A stretch of 64,000 nt of DNA from JADJRH01 sp046351455 (GCA_046351455.1 JAXLYM010000014.1:213928-277927); one strand, 5' to 3'; numbered from the stretch's first letter, positions 8,908 to 18,388 are shown. A program made the numbers and translations. Notes: generated by a model from the letters alone, not told the origin.

Positions 8908-9624
8908 TTATTTCCCGAGGTGCGTCGCCAGGAATCCGAGCGTGAGCGGCCACACGATCGCGGACGCCTCGGCGTTGTAGTCGGAGCGGGCGTCGCAGAA
9001 GAAGCCGTGGTTCACGTTCGCGAACTCCGCGGTGACGAAGGATTTGCCCGCGGCGCGGACGGCGTCCACCACCTGGCGGTGGTGCTCCAGCGGGATGTAC
9101 GGGTCGTTGCCGGCCCAGACGAAGAGGATGGGGCCGTGTTGCTTCGCGGCCAGGTCGATGTTCTGCACCGTGCCGCCGCCGTAATACGAGACCGCCGCGT
9201 CGAAAGGGGCGATGCCGTTCGCGACGAAGGACAGGCGGCCTCCCATGCAATAACCGATGACGCCGACCTTCTTGCCGGCCGTGTGCGGCGCCTTCCGGAG
9301 CCACATGTGCGACGCGAGGATGTCGGCGATCAGGCCCTCGGGCGTGAGGTTCGCGGTGAGCGCGATGCTCGCGGGGATGTCGTCGTACGTGCCCTCGTAA
9401 CGCGGCTTGAAGCGGTGGAATACATCCGGCGCGACAGCCACGTAGCCCTGCTTCGCGAACCGCTCGGCGATGTCGCGGATGTGGTGGTTCACGCCGAAGA
9501 TCTCCTGAATCACCAGGAGCCCGGGGTGCGGGCCCTCGCCCGACGGCCGCGCGACGTACGCCTCCATCTTCGAGCCGTCCGCCACATCGATGCTCACCCA
9601 CTCGGTCGTGATCGTCGCGTCCAT
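8908..9624 (-). CDS. Dienelactone hydrolase family alpha/beta hydrolase
   Basis: A 238-residue cytoplasmic hydrolase. The start is fixed by a strong ribosome-binding site (GAAGGAGG just upstream of the ATG at 9624). Family marks are QEIFGVN (residues 40-46), the nucleophile loop GYCMGGR with Cys126, Asp174 in AGNDPYIP and His206 in NVNHGFF, which together form the Cys-Asp-His triad of dienelactone hydrolases. Length is normal for the family. The substrate cannot be named; no chlorocatechol pathway genes are nearby, and most such paralogues are broad-specificity esterases. It is the last gene of a long minus-strand run. Confidence 0.9.
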   Translation of the reverse strand: MDATITTEWVSIDVADGSKMEAYVARPSGEGPHPGLLVIQEIFGVNHHIRDIAERFAKQGYVAVAPDVFHRFKPRYEGTYDDIPASIALTANLTPEGLIADILASHMWLRKAPHTAGKKVGVIGYCMGGRLSFVANGIAPFDAAVSYYGGGTVQNIDLAAKQHGPILFVWAGNDPYIPLEHHRQVVDAVRAAGKSFVTAEFANVNHGFFCDARSDYNAEASAIVWPLTLGFLATHLGK

Positions 9625-9700
9625 CCGATTCGCCTCCTTCGAGAAGGCCCGCCCCATACCGAAGGACCCCGCGCGCTGTCAAATAAGCGGCGACGGAGGG

Positions 9701-10087
9701 CTATTTCGCGTCGGGGCCGTACGTGCAGGCGAGCCACTCTTCGAGCTTGTCGCGCTCCTCGCGGGGCGGGTCGTCCGGGCCCGGCGGCATCGAGTCGTTG
9801 GGGCCGGCGGCGCGCACGTAGATCCGCGCGGCCCATTTCTCGATCTGCTCCGGCGTCTCGAACACGTAGGCCGGCGGCGCGCCCTTCCGGTCCAGGATCG
9901 TCGAGCCGTGGCAGTAGTTGCAGTACTTGTCCATGAACGGACGGCCGAAGTTCTCCAGCGTGAGGTCCGTCCCGTTCGGGCAACTGGAGCCGGACAGCTC
10001 TGGAAACAAGCCGCATCCCGAGATCGCGAGCGCCGCCGCGGCCGGGAGCAGCGCGAGCGCGAACAGCCTTGTCCTTCGAGGTGCCAT
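9701..10087 (-). CDS. Small c-type cytochrome lipoprotein
   Basis: This 128-residue exported protein has an Arg-rich n-region, a hydrophobic core and a lipobox ending AISGC (Cys25). A single haem-binding motif CNYCH lies at residues 56-60, followed by Pro-rich segments and a possible distal Met in NDSMPPGP. It looks like a small membrane-anchored cytochrome c or PSCyt1-like domain. The ATG at 10087 is only 5 bp after the stop of the beta-barrel gene, so the two are probably co-transcribed. Electron partners are not evident in the window. Confidence 0.75.
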   Translation of the reverse strand: MAPRRTRLFALALLPAAAALAISGCGLFPELSGSSCPNGTDLTLENFGRPFMDKYCNYCHGSTILDRKGAPPAYVFETPEQIEKWAARIYVRAAGPNDSMPPGPDDPPREERDKLEEWLACTYGPDAK

Positions 10088-10092
10088 GTTCC

Positions 10093-10662
10093 TCAAATGC
10101 TGTACTGGAAGCCGAGGCCGAGGCCGCCGAGGATGTACCAGCCGGGGCCGGAGGAGTTGGGGAAGCCCGCGAAGCTCGTCTCCGCGTTGGCGAAGGCGGA
10201 CCAGTGATCGCGCGTGAAGAACGTGTAATCGAGGCCGAGCGCGCCCTCCGCCCCGCCGCGGTGACGGATGCCGTCCCCGACGCCGAACACCGTGCCTCCG
10301 GGGTTCAATGTGGCGGCGGGCACCGGCTCCTCGTGCTGGTGAATGAAGGCCACGCGCAGGTACGGCCGAGTCGGCCCGATGCGGCCCCAGATCTGCGCGC
10401 CGATCGCGAGCAGCGTCAGGATCCGCTCGTCCACCGAGCCGTACCCGAGGCGGCCCAGCGCATAGACGCCCACGAGATCGTAGAACCGATACGTCATCCC
10501 GAGGCCGCCCCACAGCGCGGCGTCCCCCTTCCACTCCGACCCGGCGCCGGAGAGCGACACGTTGAACCGGATATCCCCGGCGCGCGCCGAGCGTGGCGTG
10601 AAGAAGACGACCGCGAGCGCGAGCGCCGCGGCCACGGAGACGAGCATGCCTTTTCGCTTCAT
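10093..10662 (-). CDS. Outer-membrane beta-barrel-like exported protein, function unknown
   Basis: The 189-residue protein has a classic signal peptide (MKRKGMLVSVAAALALAVVFF, cleavage after ARA). The mature part alternates hydrophobic and polar residues with many Gly and aromatics (LGMTYRFYDLVGVYALGRLGYG, YILGGLGLGFQYSI) and ends with an aromatic-aliphatic pattern, as in small porin-like barrels. No named family is recognised. It is followed after 5 bp by the cytochrome lipoprotein gene. Confidence 0.65.
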   Translation of the reverse strand: MKRKGMLVSVAAALALAVVFFTPRSARAGDIRFNVSLSGAGSEWKGDAALWGGLGMTYRFYDLVGVYALGRLGYGSVDERILTLLAIGAQIWGRIGPTRPYLRVAFIHQHEEPVPAATLNPGGTVFGVGDGIRHRGGAEGALGLDYTFFTRDHWSAFANAETSFAGFPNSSGPGWYILGGLGLGFQYSI

Positions 10663-10735
10663 GAGGACCGTCCGCTCGGGTGCCGCACGGTGGCGCGGTG
10701 TTCGAAAAATACGGTAGACGATTTCGTGCCTTCGG

Positions 10736-11602
10736 TCACGAGGCCGCGTCGCTGTGCATCAAGAGGGCGCCGCCGCGGTCGTGGAAGAGCGCCACTTCGA
10801 TGGGCGACCCGAGGACGCGGCTCTCGTACCGGAGGCGCAGGAGCGGCCACGCATAGGCCCGCACCTCGTACCGCATGATCTGGAATCCGCCCTGGAAGGC
10901 CTTCAGTTGGTCCAGCGCGCGCTCGATGGTGTCGCCGAAGTCGTGGCCTTCGAAATTCGGGCGTTCGACGCGCGAGCCGCCGCGGTAGGCGCTGCCGCCG
11001 ACCTTGCCTGTCAGGTCCAGACACCGCAGCTCCTCGGGCGGGAGCTGCTCGATCGAGGCGGCCTGTTCCATCGCGCTCTCCAGCTTGAAGAGGCCCGGAT
11101 AACAAGGCAGGTGCGAGGGCAAATAGAGCTCTCGCATCACCGCGGGCGTGTCCTCGAAGAAGCGGACTTCCATGTGGTGCGTCGACTGGCTGCCGCGGCA
11201 GTCCGGGCAGGGGATGAAGCCGAACTGGCACGAGCACCGGACCTGCTCGCCGCCGCGGAGAGGCTGGTAAAAGCCCCGGCCGCTGCACACTCGGCACCTG
11301 CGCTTGCCCGGCGACAGGAGGCACGCGGCGCACGGCATGCGGACGCCGAGCTGTTCGAGGACGGCCTGCGTCTTGGGGACGAAATCGTCCGGCGGGGGCG
11401 GCTTCGTGCCGATGGGGCCGAGGTTGTCGGGGTGGCTCGTGATCCACTCTTTCCAGGTGCGGCGCCGCAACGCCGCGGCGACCACGACGAGCGCGGACCA
11501 CTTCTCTTGCTCGATCGGCTCCCCGGCGGGCAGCGGGAGGCCGGCCGCGCGGGCCGCCGCGAGCGTGGGGACGAAACGAGACAGGGTGTGCGAGATAGCC
11601 AT
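10736..11602 (-). CDS. Unknown protein with DnaJ-like CxxC zinc-binding pairs
   Basis: A 288-residue cytoplasmic protein from the ATG at 11602. GGAG at a suitable distance favours this ATG over a GTG at 11608 that overlaps the upstream stop. Between residues 91 and 135 there are four Cys pairs (CAAC, CRVC, CSC, CPDC); CRVCSGRG and CPDCRGSQ resemble the DnaJ central CxxCxGxG repeats. The rest is a mixed alpha/beta region with no recognised fold (QIMRYEVRAYAWPLLRLRYESRVLGSPIEVALF). It is the last gene of the MacA/lipase block, almost overlapping the lipase-like gene, so its role may be tied to that operon. Zinc binding is inferred from the motif. Confidence 0.6.
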   Translation of the reverse strand: MAISHTLSRFVPTLAAARAAGLPLPAGEPIEQEKWSALVVVAAALRRRTWKEWITSHPDNLGPIGTKPPPPDDFVPKTQAVLEQLGVRMPCAACLLSPGKRRCRVCSGRGFYQPLRGGEQVRCSCQFGFIPCPDCRGSQSTHHMEVRFFEDTPAVMRELYLPSHLPCYPGLFKLESAMEQAASIEQLPPEELRCLDLTGKVGGSAYRGGSRVERPNFEGHDFGDTIERALDQLKAFQGGFQIMRYEVRAYAWPLLRLRYESRVLGSPIEVALFHDRGGALLMHSDAAS

Positions 11603-11604
11603 GC

Positions 11605-13629
11605 TCACTCCGGATCACACTTTCCGTCGCACGTCGCGATCACCTCGCCCTGGCGAAGGAAGTGGTCCATCTGATCCATCGCCGCGGGCAGCGCCCGGAT
11701 GGTCGCGTGCGCGGCGTTCATCGAGGTCACGTTGCCGTTCATGTTGCCCTCCGGCGGCTGGTCCTTCTCCTTCGTGTCGAACACGGAGAGCGCGGAGGGC
11801 AGGGGGCCCGCCGTGCTCGTGAGGCCCCAGAAGTCGATGGGCGAAGAGTCGAGCAGAGGCAGCTCCGCCGTGCGCGCGAGCATGGCAGAGGCCACGTTGG
11901 AGACCTGGAGATCCCCGACGCCGATCTGGAGCAGAATGCCCTTCTCCTTCACGCCCGGGAACAGGTCCTTCTTGTAGTGATGTGCCCAGTTGATGCCGTC
12001 GGCTCCGTCCAGGTAATTCTGGAGCACGCACACGATCTCCTGCTGATCGAGCCTGTCCTGATACTGGCCGTCCAGGATGAGCTTGAACAGGGTCCAGTTG
12101 GTGCTGCGCTGGAGGAGCGTCGTCCAGCTCGCGGCGCCGACGTTGAGCACGCCGCGGCCGAGATCGGGAGAGGCGGCCATCATCACGCTGCCCATCACGC
12201 CGCCGAGCGAGATGCCGTAATAGTCCACCCGCGAGCCGTCGATCGAGGGCGCCGCGTTCACGTCGAGGGCCGGATCCGCCGCGATGTCCGGCGCGATGTG
12301 CGCGAGGACCGTCACGTTGACGATCGCCTGCTGGAGGCGGTCGCCGATCCAGTTGAGGTGGTTCATGTCCTTCACCGCGAGCGCCGCCGCCTGCGAGCCG
12401 GCCGGGTCGATCCCCTCGTACGCGGAGAGGCCGGACCAGTCGGTGGCGACGGCCGCGAACCCCTTCTCGTCGAGGAAATCCTGCAGGTACGAGCCCCCGG
12501 ACCCGCCGAGCTCCGACTCGCCGCTGCCGAGGAAGCCGTGCCCGAATACGAGGAGTCTTACCGCGCCCTTCGTGGCCGCGCGCGGGAGGATCAGCGTGAA
12601 CGGAGCGGTCAAGTTGCCGTCACGAACAGGCTTTTTGTCCTTGTCGAAGGTGAGCGTCGCCTCGGGCACGTTCAGGGCCGTCTGCGAGATGAACTTCGGC
12701 GCTTCGAAATGGCCGGTGATGCGGCGCAGCGCCCGTGGGCTGAAGTCGTCCTCCACCTTGTCGATGGTGTACTTGAAGGTCTCCGTCGCGAAGGCGTCGA
12801 TCGTCTGCTGTCGCATCGACAGGATCGGGCCCATGTCGGACTCTTCGGTGGCGGTCACGAAGTCCCACGCGACGAGGAGATCGGCCTTCGCGACTCCGGC
12901 CTTGTCCAGCGCGGAGAGGATCTCGGGCATGCGCGCGGCCTGGCGTTTGGCGCGGTCGCTCTCGGCGGTTCCAGCGAGGATCGCGTCGAATCCGGCGGGC
13001 GGCGGCGGCGTCTTTCCGTCCAGCGTCTTCAGCGATTTCGTGATCGCGACGGCGTATCGTCGGCCGTTTTCCAGTCGCTTCATGGGGCGAATCAGCAGCG
13101 TTTGACGGTCGTCCTCTTTGGTGGACTGCGCGTCGACCTCGGCGAAGTGCGCGACCTTCTCGCCCGTCTCCATGTCGACGATCACCGTCGCGGCGCCCGC
13201 CTTCGTGCTCGCGTCCGGGTCTTTCAGCGGTGGCAGACTGGCACCATCGAGGCGCTCCGGGAAATAGGCCACGATCTGCGTCGCGGGGGAGAAGCCGTCG
13301 AGCGCGTTGAGGCGCGCCGGGTCGAACTTGACGCCGTCCACGTTGACCGGGAACAGCTCCGGCGTGAGGTCCACGCGGAGGCCCGTGGGGGACGTCGCGT
13401 CGTCCTTCGTGAAGACCGCGCTCGGGTACGGGAGCAGGCACGCGCCGGCCCCGCGCAGCGGGTTGCAGTCCGCGGATAGGCCGTCGTCCGGCCCCGTGAT
13501 CGTGGTGGTGCTCGTGGTGCCGGAGCCGCTCGTGTCGCTGCCCGAGCACGCCCCGAGGAGCGTGGCGAGCAGGGCCGTGACGAGGAGACCACCGCGGGAT
13601 CCGAAGGGGCGAAGTCGGGAGGACAGCAT
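11605..13629 (-). CDS. Lipoprotein with alpha/beta-hydrolase (extracellular lipase-like) domain
   Basis: A 674-residue lipoprotein with lipobox LLGAC (Cys28) and a Ser/Thr/Gly tether. An N-terminal ~240-residue domain (LLPYPSAVF, RPMKRLENGRRYAVAITKSL) resembles the virulence-factor-lipase N-terminal domain found before bacterial surface lipases. The hydrolase region has LLVFGHGFLGSG (oxyanion-type HG) and the nucleophile elbow YGISLGGVMG near residue 474; HATIRALPAAMDQMDHFL near the end can supply the catalytic His. It is 60 bp downstream of the second ABC permease gene and nearly touches the CxxC gene. A cell-surface or periplasmic lipase/esterase is the best reading; the substrate is unknown. 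Confidence 0.75.
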   Translation of the reverse strand: MLSSRLRPFGSRGGLLVTALLATLLGACSGSDTSGSGTTSTTTITGPDDGLSADCNPLRGAGACLLPYPSAVFTKDDATSPTGLRVDLTPELFPVNVDGVKFDPARLNALDGFSPATQIVAYFPERLDGASLPPLKDPDASTKAGAATVIVDMETGEKVAHFAEVDAQSTKEDDRQTLLIRPMKRLENGRRYAVAITKSLKTLDGKTPPPPAGFDAILAGTAESDRAKRQAARMPEILSALDKAGVAKADLLVAWDFVTATEESDMGPILSMRQQTIDAFATETFKYTIDKVEDDFSPRALRRITGHFEAPKFISQTALNVPEATLTFDKDKKPVRDGNLTAPFTLILPRAATKGAVRLLVFGHGFLGSGESELGGSGGSYLQDFLDEKGFAAVATDWSGLSAYEGIDPAGSQAAALAVKDMNHLNWIGDRLQQAIVNVTVLAHIAPDIAADPALDVNAAPSIDGSRVDYYGISLGGVMGSVMMAASPDLGRGVLNVGAASWTTLLQRSTNWTLFKLILDGQYQDRLDQQEIVCVLQNYLDGADGINWAHHYKKDLFPGVKEKGILLQIGVGDLQVSNVASAMLARTAELPLLDSSPIDFWGLTSTAGPLPSALSVFDTKEKDQPPEGNMNGNVTSMNAAHATIRALPAAMDQMDHFLRQGEVIATCDGKCDPE

Positions 13630-13689
13630 CCGGAGAGGTCACCGCAAGAGGCGCGGAGCCGTCAAGAGATCCTTCGCGGCCGAAGGGCC

Positions 13690-14988
13690 TTATTCGACGC
13701 GGAGCGCCTCCGCCGCGACGAGGCGCGACGCGCGGAACGCAGGGTAAATGCCGGCGAGCAGGCCGATCCCGCTCGACACGGTGAGGCCGAGGGCGACCGC
13801 CCACATCGGCACTTCGGCCGGGAAATCCAGGAAGCGCGCGATCTGAGTGCCCGCGAAGGCCAGCACGACGCCGATCACGCCGCCCACGAACGCGAGCAGG
13901 ATGGCCTCGATCACGAACTGGAGCAGCACGCGCCCGCGCCGCGCGCCGAGGGCTTTTCGGAGGCCGATCTCGCGCGTCCGCTCCGTCACGGCGACGAGCA
14001 TGATGTTCATGACGCCGATGCCGCCGACGATGAGCGTGAAGGTGCAGATCACGAGGCCGGCCGCGGTCACGGTGTTCGCGAGCTGGTCGAAGTTCTCGCG
14101 CGCGGAGTCGTTCGAGTAGGTGTCGAAGTCGTTCTCGGCGTTCGCGTCGAGGCCGCGGATCGTGCGAAATTCGCTCACCGCGAGGTCCTGGAGATGGGCC
14201 ATGCCGTCGTGCGAGCGCGCCATCACCGTGATGTTGAGCGAGCGGCCCGTGCCGTAGAGCTCCAGGAAGAGGCCGATCGGGATCGACACGAGGTTGTCCG
14301 GGTTGCCGCCGAACGGACTGCCACCTTGCCTCTCCAGCGTGCCGATCACCTCCAGCGACAGGCGCCCGAGCCGCACGTGCTGTCCGATGGGGTTCTGGCC
14401 CGGAAAGCACACGTCGGCCACGGTGGCGCCGATCACGATGACGCGCGCTCCGCCCATCGCCTCGGCCTCGGAGTAGCCGCGCCCCGCGCCGATAGGCAGG
14501 TTGTTGTTGGTGAAGAACTCGGGGGTTCCGCCGCCGACCTCGACGCCTTTGTCGGTGTTGTCGCCGGCGATGACGTCTTTTCCGGCGTCCCACACCTCGC
14601 CGCCGACCTGCGCGGCCTGCGGGAGCAGCTCTCGCAAGGCGAGCACGTTCGCGAGCGTGATGTTCTTCCGCTTCTGCACCTCCGGCGGGAGCTGGCCGAA
14701 GTGGAACGCGGGCATGCGCTGGATCTGGAACACGTCGGCCCCGAGGCCGCCCATGTTCTTGTCGATCGAGGCCTGCAGTCCGTGGAGGAGCGACATCATC
14801 GCGACCACGGTAAACACGCCGATCACGATGCCGAGCAGCGTGAGGCCGGACCTTAGCGGGTGCGCCCCGAGCGCGCCGACGGCGAGGCGGAAGTCGTCGA
14901 TGCGGGCGGCGATCGCGGCCGAAGCGCGGGCCCTCCGCGTCGTCCGGACGACGGGCATGGGGCGGGATACGGGCAGTGCGCTACTCAT
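13690..14988 (-). CDS. MacB-type ABC transporter permease (second of two)
   Basis: The 432-residue permease has the MacB/FtsX plan: an N-terminal transmembrane helix (LTLLGIVIGVFTVVAMMSLLHG), a periplasmic core of ~220 residues with VFQIQRMPAFHFG, then three C-terminal helices including LIVGGIGVMNIMLVAVTERTREIGLRKALGAR, the cytoplasmic coupling-helix signature. It lacks a fused ATPase; the ATPase is encoded two genes upstream. Its ATG overlaps the first permease gene by 8 bp. It probably forms a heterodimer with that paralogue. Confidence 0.88.
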   Translation of the reverse strand: MSSALPVSRPMPVVRTTRRARASAAIAARIDDFRLAVGALGAHPLRSGLTLLGIVIGVFTVVAMMSLLHGLQASIDKNMGGLGADVFQIQRMPAFHFGQLPPEVQKRKNITLANVLALRELLPQAAQVGGEVWDAGKDVIAGDNTDKGVEVGGGTPEFFTNNNLPIGAGRGYSEAEAMGGARVIVIGATVADVCFPGQNPIGQHVRLGRLSLEVIGTLERQGGSPFGGNPDNLVSIPIGLFLELYGTGRSLNITVMARSHDGMAHLQDLAVSEFRTIRGLDANAENDFDTYSNDSARENFDQLANTVTAAGLVICTFTLIVGGIGVMNIMLVAVTERTREIGLRKALGARRGRVLLQFVIEAILLAFVGGVIGVVLAFAGTQIARFLDFPAEVPMWAVALGLTVSSGIGLLAGIYPAFRASRLVAAEALRVE

Positions 14989-16273
14989 GGCGCAGCGCCT
15001 CGATCGGGTGCAGGAACGCCGCCGAGATGGCCGGCCACAGGCCGAAGACCGCGCCGAGGAGCACGGAGCCGAGCACGCCGCCCGCGACGACGCGCGGATC
15101 GATGCTGGCGGGGACGGGGCTCAGGATGTCGAGGAGCGAAGCCGCGCCCGCGCCGAGGCCGACGCCCACCGCGCCGCCCGCGAGCGCCACCATCACGGCC
15201 TCACACAAGAACTGCATCAGGATGCTGTTTCGCCGCGCCCCGAGCGCGCGCCGCACGCCGATCTCCCGCGTGCGCTCCTTCACCGAGACGAGCAGGATGT
15301 TCATGATGCCGATCCCGGCGACGGCCGCGGTGATGATGCCGACCAGGATGCCGACCAGGTTCGTGGTCATCATGGTCCGGTCGAAGCCCTGGAGGATCTT
15401 GTCCTGTCGGTTGACGGAGAAGTTGTCGTCCTGATCCGGGCCGAGGCGCCGCTGCGCGCGCATCACGGCGGTCACCTCGTCCTCCGTCTCTGCCACCTTG
15501 CCGGCGGGCGCGACGACCGCGATGGTGAGGCCGCGCTTCATCCCGAACGAGCGCAGGAACGAGCTGAGCGGCAGCACGATGAGGCCGTCCTGCGAGCGGC
15601 CGAACGCGTTGCCTTTGCGCATCAACGTGCCGACGACCGTGCAGCGCGTGGTGGGGCCGACCTTCAATGTCTGGCCCATCGGCTCCTGGCCCTTGAACAA
15701 GGCATCTTCGAGGTCCGCGCCGATCACGCACGCGTCGGAGCCGAGCTCGTGGTCGAAGTCGCTGATGAAGCGGCCGCGGCGCAACTGCCACCCTCCGGCC
15801 TCCAGGAAGGCCTCGGTGGTGCCGCGGACGTCGACGTTCTTCAGCTCTTTTTCCGCGTGGGTGACGACGGCTTCGGTCTGGGCGACGGGCGCGATCGCGA
15901 TGGGGAGGTGCGTGCGCGCGACGAGAGCGCGGTAGTCGCCCTGTCCGACCGCGGGGCGATTGCGGAGCTTCCACCAGTCGCGTCCGCCCACGCCCCAGGC
16001 CCATTTGTGCACATAGAGCGTGTTCGGACCGAGGGAGTTGAGCTGCCGCGCGAAGCTCACCTGCATGCCCGACTCCACCATGAAGATGATGATGACGGCC
16101 ATGATGCCGACGGACACGCCCGCGATCGTGAGCGCCGCGCGCAGCTTGTGGGCCGCGAGCGAGCGCACCGCCTGCGACACGGCGTCGAACAGCTCCGCGA
16201 AGAAGCGCATCGTCTTGCGGAAGACGCCGAGCTTCTTGCGCTTCGGCAGCGGGGGGAGAGGGGCCTCGCTCAC
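14981..16273 (-). CDS. MacB-type ABC transporter permease (first of two)
   Basis: A 430-residue permease paralogous to the next gene. It has an N-terminal cytoplasmic stretch, a first helix (LTIAGVSVGIMAVIIIFMV), a periplasmic domain, and the C-terminal FtsX-like helices with VAGIGIMNILLVSVKERTREIGVRRALGAR. It overlaps the ATPase gene by 4 bp (ATGA). Two different permeases with one separate ATPase and one adaptor suggest a heteromeric tripartite exporter of the MacAB/LolCDE kind. Confidence 0.88.
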   Translation of the reverse strand: MSEAPLPPLPKRKKLGVFRKTMRFFAELFDAVSQAVRSLAAHKLRAALTIAGVSVGIMAVIIIFMVESGMQVSFARQLNSLGPNTLYVHKWAWGVGGRDWWKLRNRPAVGQGDYRALVARTHLPIAIAPVAQTEAVVTHAEKELKNVDVRGTTEAFLEAGGWQLRRGRFISDFDHELGSDACVIGADLEDALFKGQEPMGQTLKVGPTTRCTVVGTLMRKGNAFGRSQDGLIVLPLSSFLRSFGMKRGLTIAVVAPAGKVAETEDEVTAVMRAQRRLGPDQDDNFSVNRQDKILQGFDRTMMTTNLVGILVGIITAAVAGIGIMNILLVSVKERTREIGVRRALGARRNSILMQFLCEAVMVALAGGAVGVGLGAGAASLLDILSPVPASIDPRVVAGGVLGSVLLGAVFGLWPAISAAFLHPIEALRHE

Positions 16274-17055
16274 GACTGCCTCGCTTCGATTCGGGCCTTG
16301 GCGGCGGCCTCCGCGGCGAGCACCTGCGCCACGACGTCCGCGCCCATCGCCTCGGCGTTGGCCATCGCGACGTCCCGCCCCGGGCCGTCCGCGATCACGA
16401 GGCCGTCGACGATGCGCACCGCGCGCGGGCAGCGGGCCGCGAGCTTCGGCTCGTGCGTGACGAGGACGATGGTGTTGCCCTTCGAATGGAGATCCAGGAA
16501 GAGGCCGACGATCTCTTCGCCCGTGCGGCTGTCGAGGTTGCCAGTCGGCTCGTCCGCGAGCAGGAGCGACGGCTGCGTCACGAGCGCCCGCGCGATGGCG
16601 ACACGCTGCCTCTGACCGCCGGACAGCTCCGTGGGCTTGTGCTTCATGCGGTCCTTCAGTTGCACGCGCTCCAGTGCGTCCTCGGCGCGGGCGCGGCGCT
16701 CTTTGCGGGAGACGCCGCGGTAGATGAGCGGCAACTCCACGTTCTCCAACGCGGAGGCCCGCGGCAGGAGCTGGAAGCTCTGGAAGATGAAGCCGATCTC
16801 CATGTTGCGGACGTCCGACAGCTCGTCGTCGCTGAGCTCGCGGACGTCCCGGCTGGAGAGCAGGTAGCGGCCGGCGGTCGGCACGTCCAGACAGCCGAGG
16901 ATGTTCATCAGCGTGGACTTGCCGGAGCCGGATTGTCCGATGATCGCGACCATCTCTCCGGTGTCGATCGAGAAATGGATGTCCTTCAGCGCGTGGACCT
17001 TGGAGAGGCCCAGATCGTAGGTCTTCCCGATGTGATCGAGCTCGATCAGCGCCAT
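16270..17055 (-). CDS. ABC transporter ATP-binding protein (MacB/LolD type)
   Basis: A 261-residue nucleotide-binding subunit with Walker A GQSGSGKST, Q-loop FIFQSFQLLPRASALENVELP, signature LSGGQRQRVAIARAL, Walker B LLLADEPTGNLDS and H-loop VTHEP. The LDV/LSS.DVREL region and the GNLDS motif are typical of the MacB/LolD/FtsE branch. It carries an additional ~35-residue Ala-rich C-terminal tail. It lies 7 bp after the MacA-like gene and overlaps the first permease gene by 4 bp, so all four subunits are co-expressed. ATP hydrolysis in the cytoplasm would drive the permease pair. Confidence 0.93.
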   Translation of the reverse strand: MALIELDHIGKTYDLGLSKVHALKDIHFSIDTGEMVAIIGQSGSGKSTLMNILGCLDVPTAGRYLLSSRDVRELSDDELSDVRNMEIGFIFQSFQLLPRASALENVELPLIYRGVSRKERRARAEDALERVQLKDRMKHKPTELSGGQRQRVAIARALVTQPSLLLADEPTGNLDSRTGEEIVGLFLDLHSKGNTIVLVTHEPKLAARCPRAVRIVDGLVIADGPGRDVAMANAEAMGADVVAQVLAAEAAAKARIEARQS

Positions 17056-17062
17056 GGCGATC

Positions 17063-18388
17063 TCACTTCTTCTCGCCCGGAGGACCCTTGTCGCCGTCAG
17101 GACCGCCCTTCTCTTGCACCTTCACCGACTGACCATCTTGCAGCTCCCGCGCGAGCGTGCGGTACGGGCCGTCCACGATGGTGTCGCCCTCGTTCAGGCC
17201 GTCGAGGATCTCCACGTCGGAGCGGCTCGCGATGCCGGTGTGCACAGGGTGCATCTCAGCTTTTCCGTCCTTGACGACGAACACCACTTTTTGCGGTTTT
17301 GGCTTGGCGCCCGCGGGAACCGCCTCCGCGCTCCCTGTTCCGGAGGCCGTCGCCGTCGCGGTCGGGGCAGGGGCCGCGCTCGGTGATCCGCTCGCGGACT
17401 CGGCTCCTTCGGGCTTCTTCGCCTCCCGGGAAGTGACCGCCTGGATGGGCACCGTGAGCACCTTTTGATGCGTGGCCGTCGCGATCGCGACCGAGGCCGA
17501 GAGCCCGGGCAGCACGCCGTCCGTCGGGGTGTCCAGGCCGACGCGCACGAAGAAGGTGGTCACCTCCGCGTCGGTGCCCTGGTTCTTGATCTGCGCGTTC
17601 TTGCCGACGGAGACCACCTTGCCTTTGAACGGGTGATCCGGCAGCGCGTCGATCTCGATCTTCGCGTCGTCGCCCTCGTGAATGCCGACGACCTCGTGCT
17701 CGCCGACCTCGGCCTTCACTTCCATCTCGGCGAGGCCGCCCATCAAGAGCACCACGTCCTCGCTGAAATCGGAGCCGCGGATGCGCTCGCCGACCTTGTG
17801 GTAAATCTCCAGGATCGTGCCGTCGATCGGCGCGGTCAGCGTCGCGCGCGAGAGGTTGTACATCGCGGTCTGGAGCTGGCCCTGGTTCTGCGCGATGAGC
17901 TGCTTCTGCGCGGACAGGCGGCTCTCGTCGAGCTTCAGGTTCGTCTGCGCTTTTTCGAGATCCGACTGCGTCGCGAGGCTCTCCGCCGCGAGCTTCTGGA
18001 CGCGCTCCAGATCCCTTTTATCCTGGGCGATCGCGACCTCCACCTGGAGCGCGACGGCCGCCGCCGACGCCACCGCGCCGCGGAACTGGGCCACCTGGCT
18101 CTCCCCGAGGCGCTTGTCGATCTGGCCCAAAACCTGGCCTTTCGTGACGTGGTCACCCTCCCTCACGGAGAGCGACAGGAGGTCTCCGGTGACGTTGGAG
18201 CTGACCTTGATGGTCTCCCGCGCTTGCACGTGGCCCGCGGCGGTCACCGTGCGCGTGACGTCCTGTCGCTTCACGGTGGCGGTCGTGATCTCCACGGCCG
18301 GCGGTGGGTGCGGCTTGAGCCCCTGCACGGTGGCGACGCCGACGACGACGAGGATGAGAACAGCGAGGATCCAGCGGCCTACGGTCAT
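17063..18388 (-). CDS. MacA-like periplasmic adaptor (HlyD/RND family)
   Basis: The 441-residue protein begins with a membrane anchor (RWILAVLILVVVGVATVQGL) and continues with the lipoyl half-motifs (GHVQARETIKVSSNVTGDLLSLSVREGDHVTKGQVLGQID), an alpha-hairpin of about 100 residues rich in Gln, and the second lipoyl half (TLTAPIDGTILEI). Beta-barrel and membrane-proximal domains follow, then an Ala/Pro/Thr-rich insertion (~340-370) before the last strands. It bridges the inner-membrane permeases to an outer-membrane factor; no TolC homologue is encoded in the window. It is followed by the ATPase gene after 7 bp. Confidence 0.9.
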   Translation of the reverse strand: MTVGRWILAVLILVVVGVATVQGLKPHPPPAVEITTATVKRQDVTRTVTAAGHVQARETIKVSSNVTGDLLSLSVREGDHVTKGQVLGQIDKRLGESQVAQFRGAVASAAAVALQVEVAIAQDKRDLERVQKLAAESLATQSDLEKAQTNLKLDESRLSAQKQLIAQNQGQLQTAMYNLSRATLTAPIDGTILEIYHKVGERIRGSDFSEDVVLLMGGLAEMEVKAEVGEHEVVGIHEGDDAKIEIDALPDHPFKGKVVSVGKNAQIKNQGTDAEVTTFFVRVGLDTPTDGVLPGLSASVAIATATHQKVLTVPIQAVTSREAKKPEGAESASGSPSAAPAPTATATASGTGSAEAVPAGAKPKPQKVVFVVKDGKAEMHPVHTGIASRSDVEILDGLNEGDTIVDGPYRTLARELQDGQSVKVQEKGGPDGDKGPPGEKK

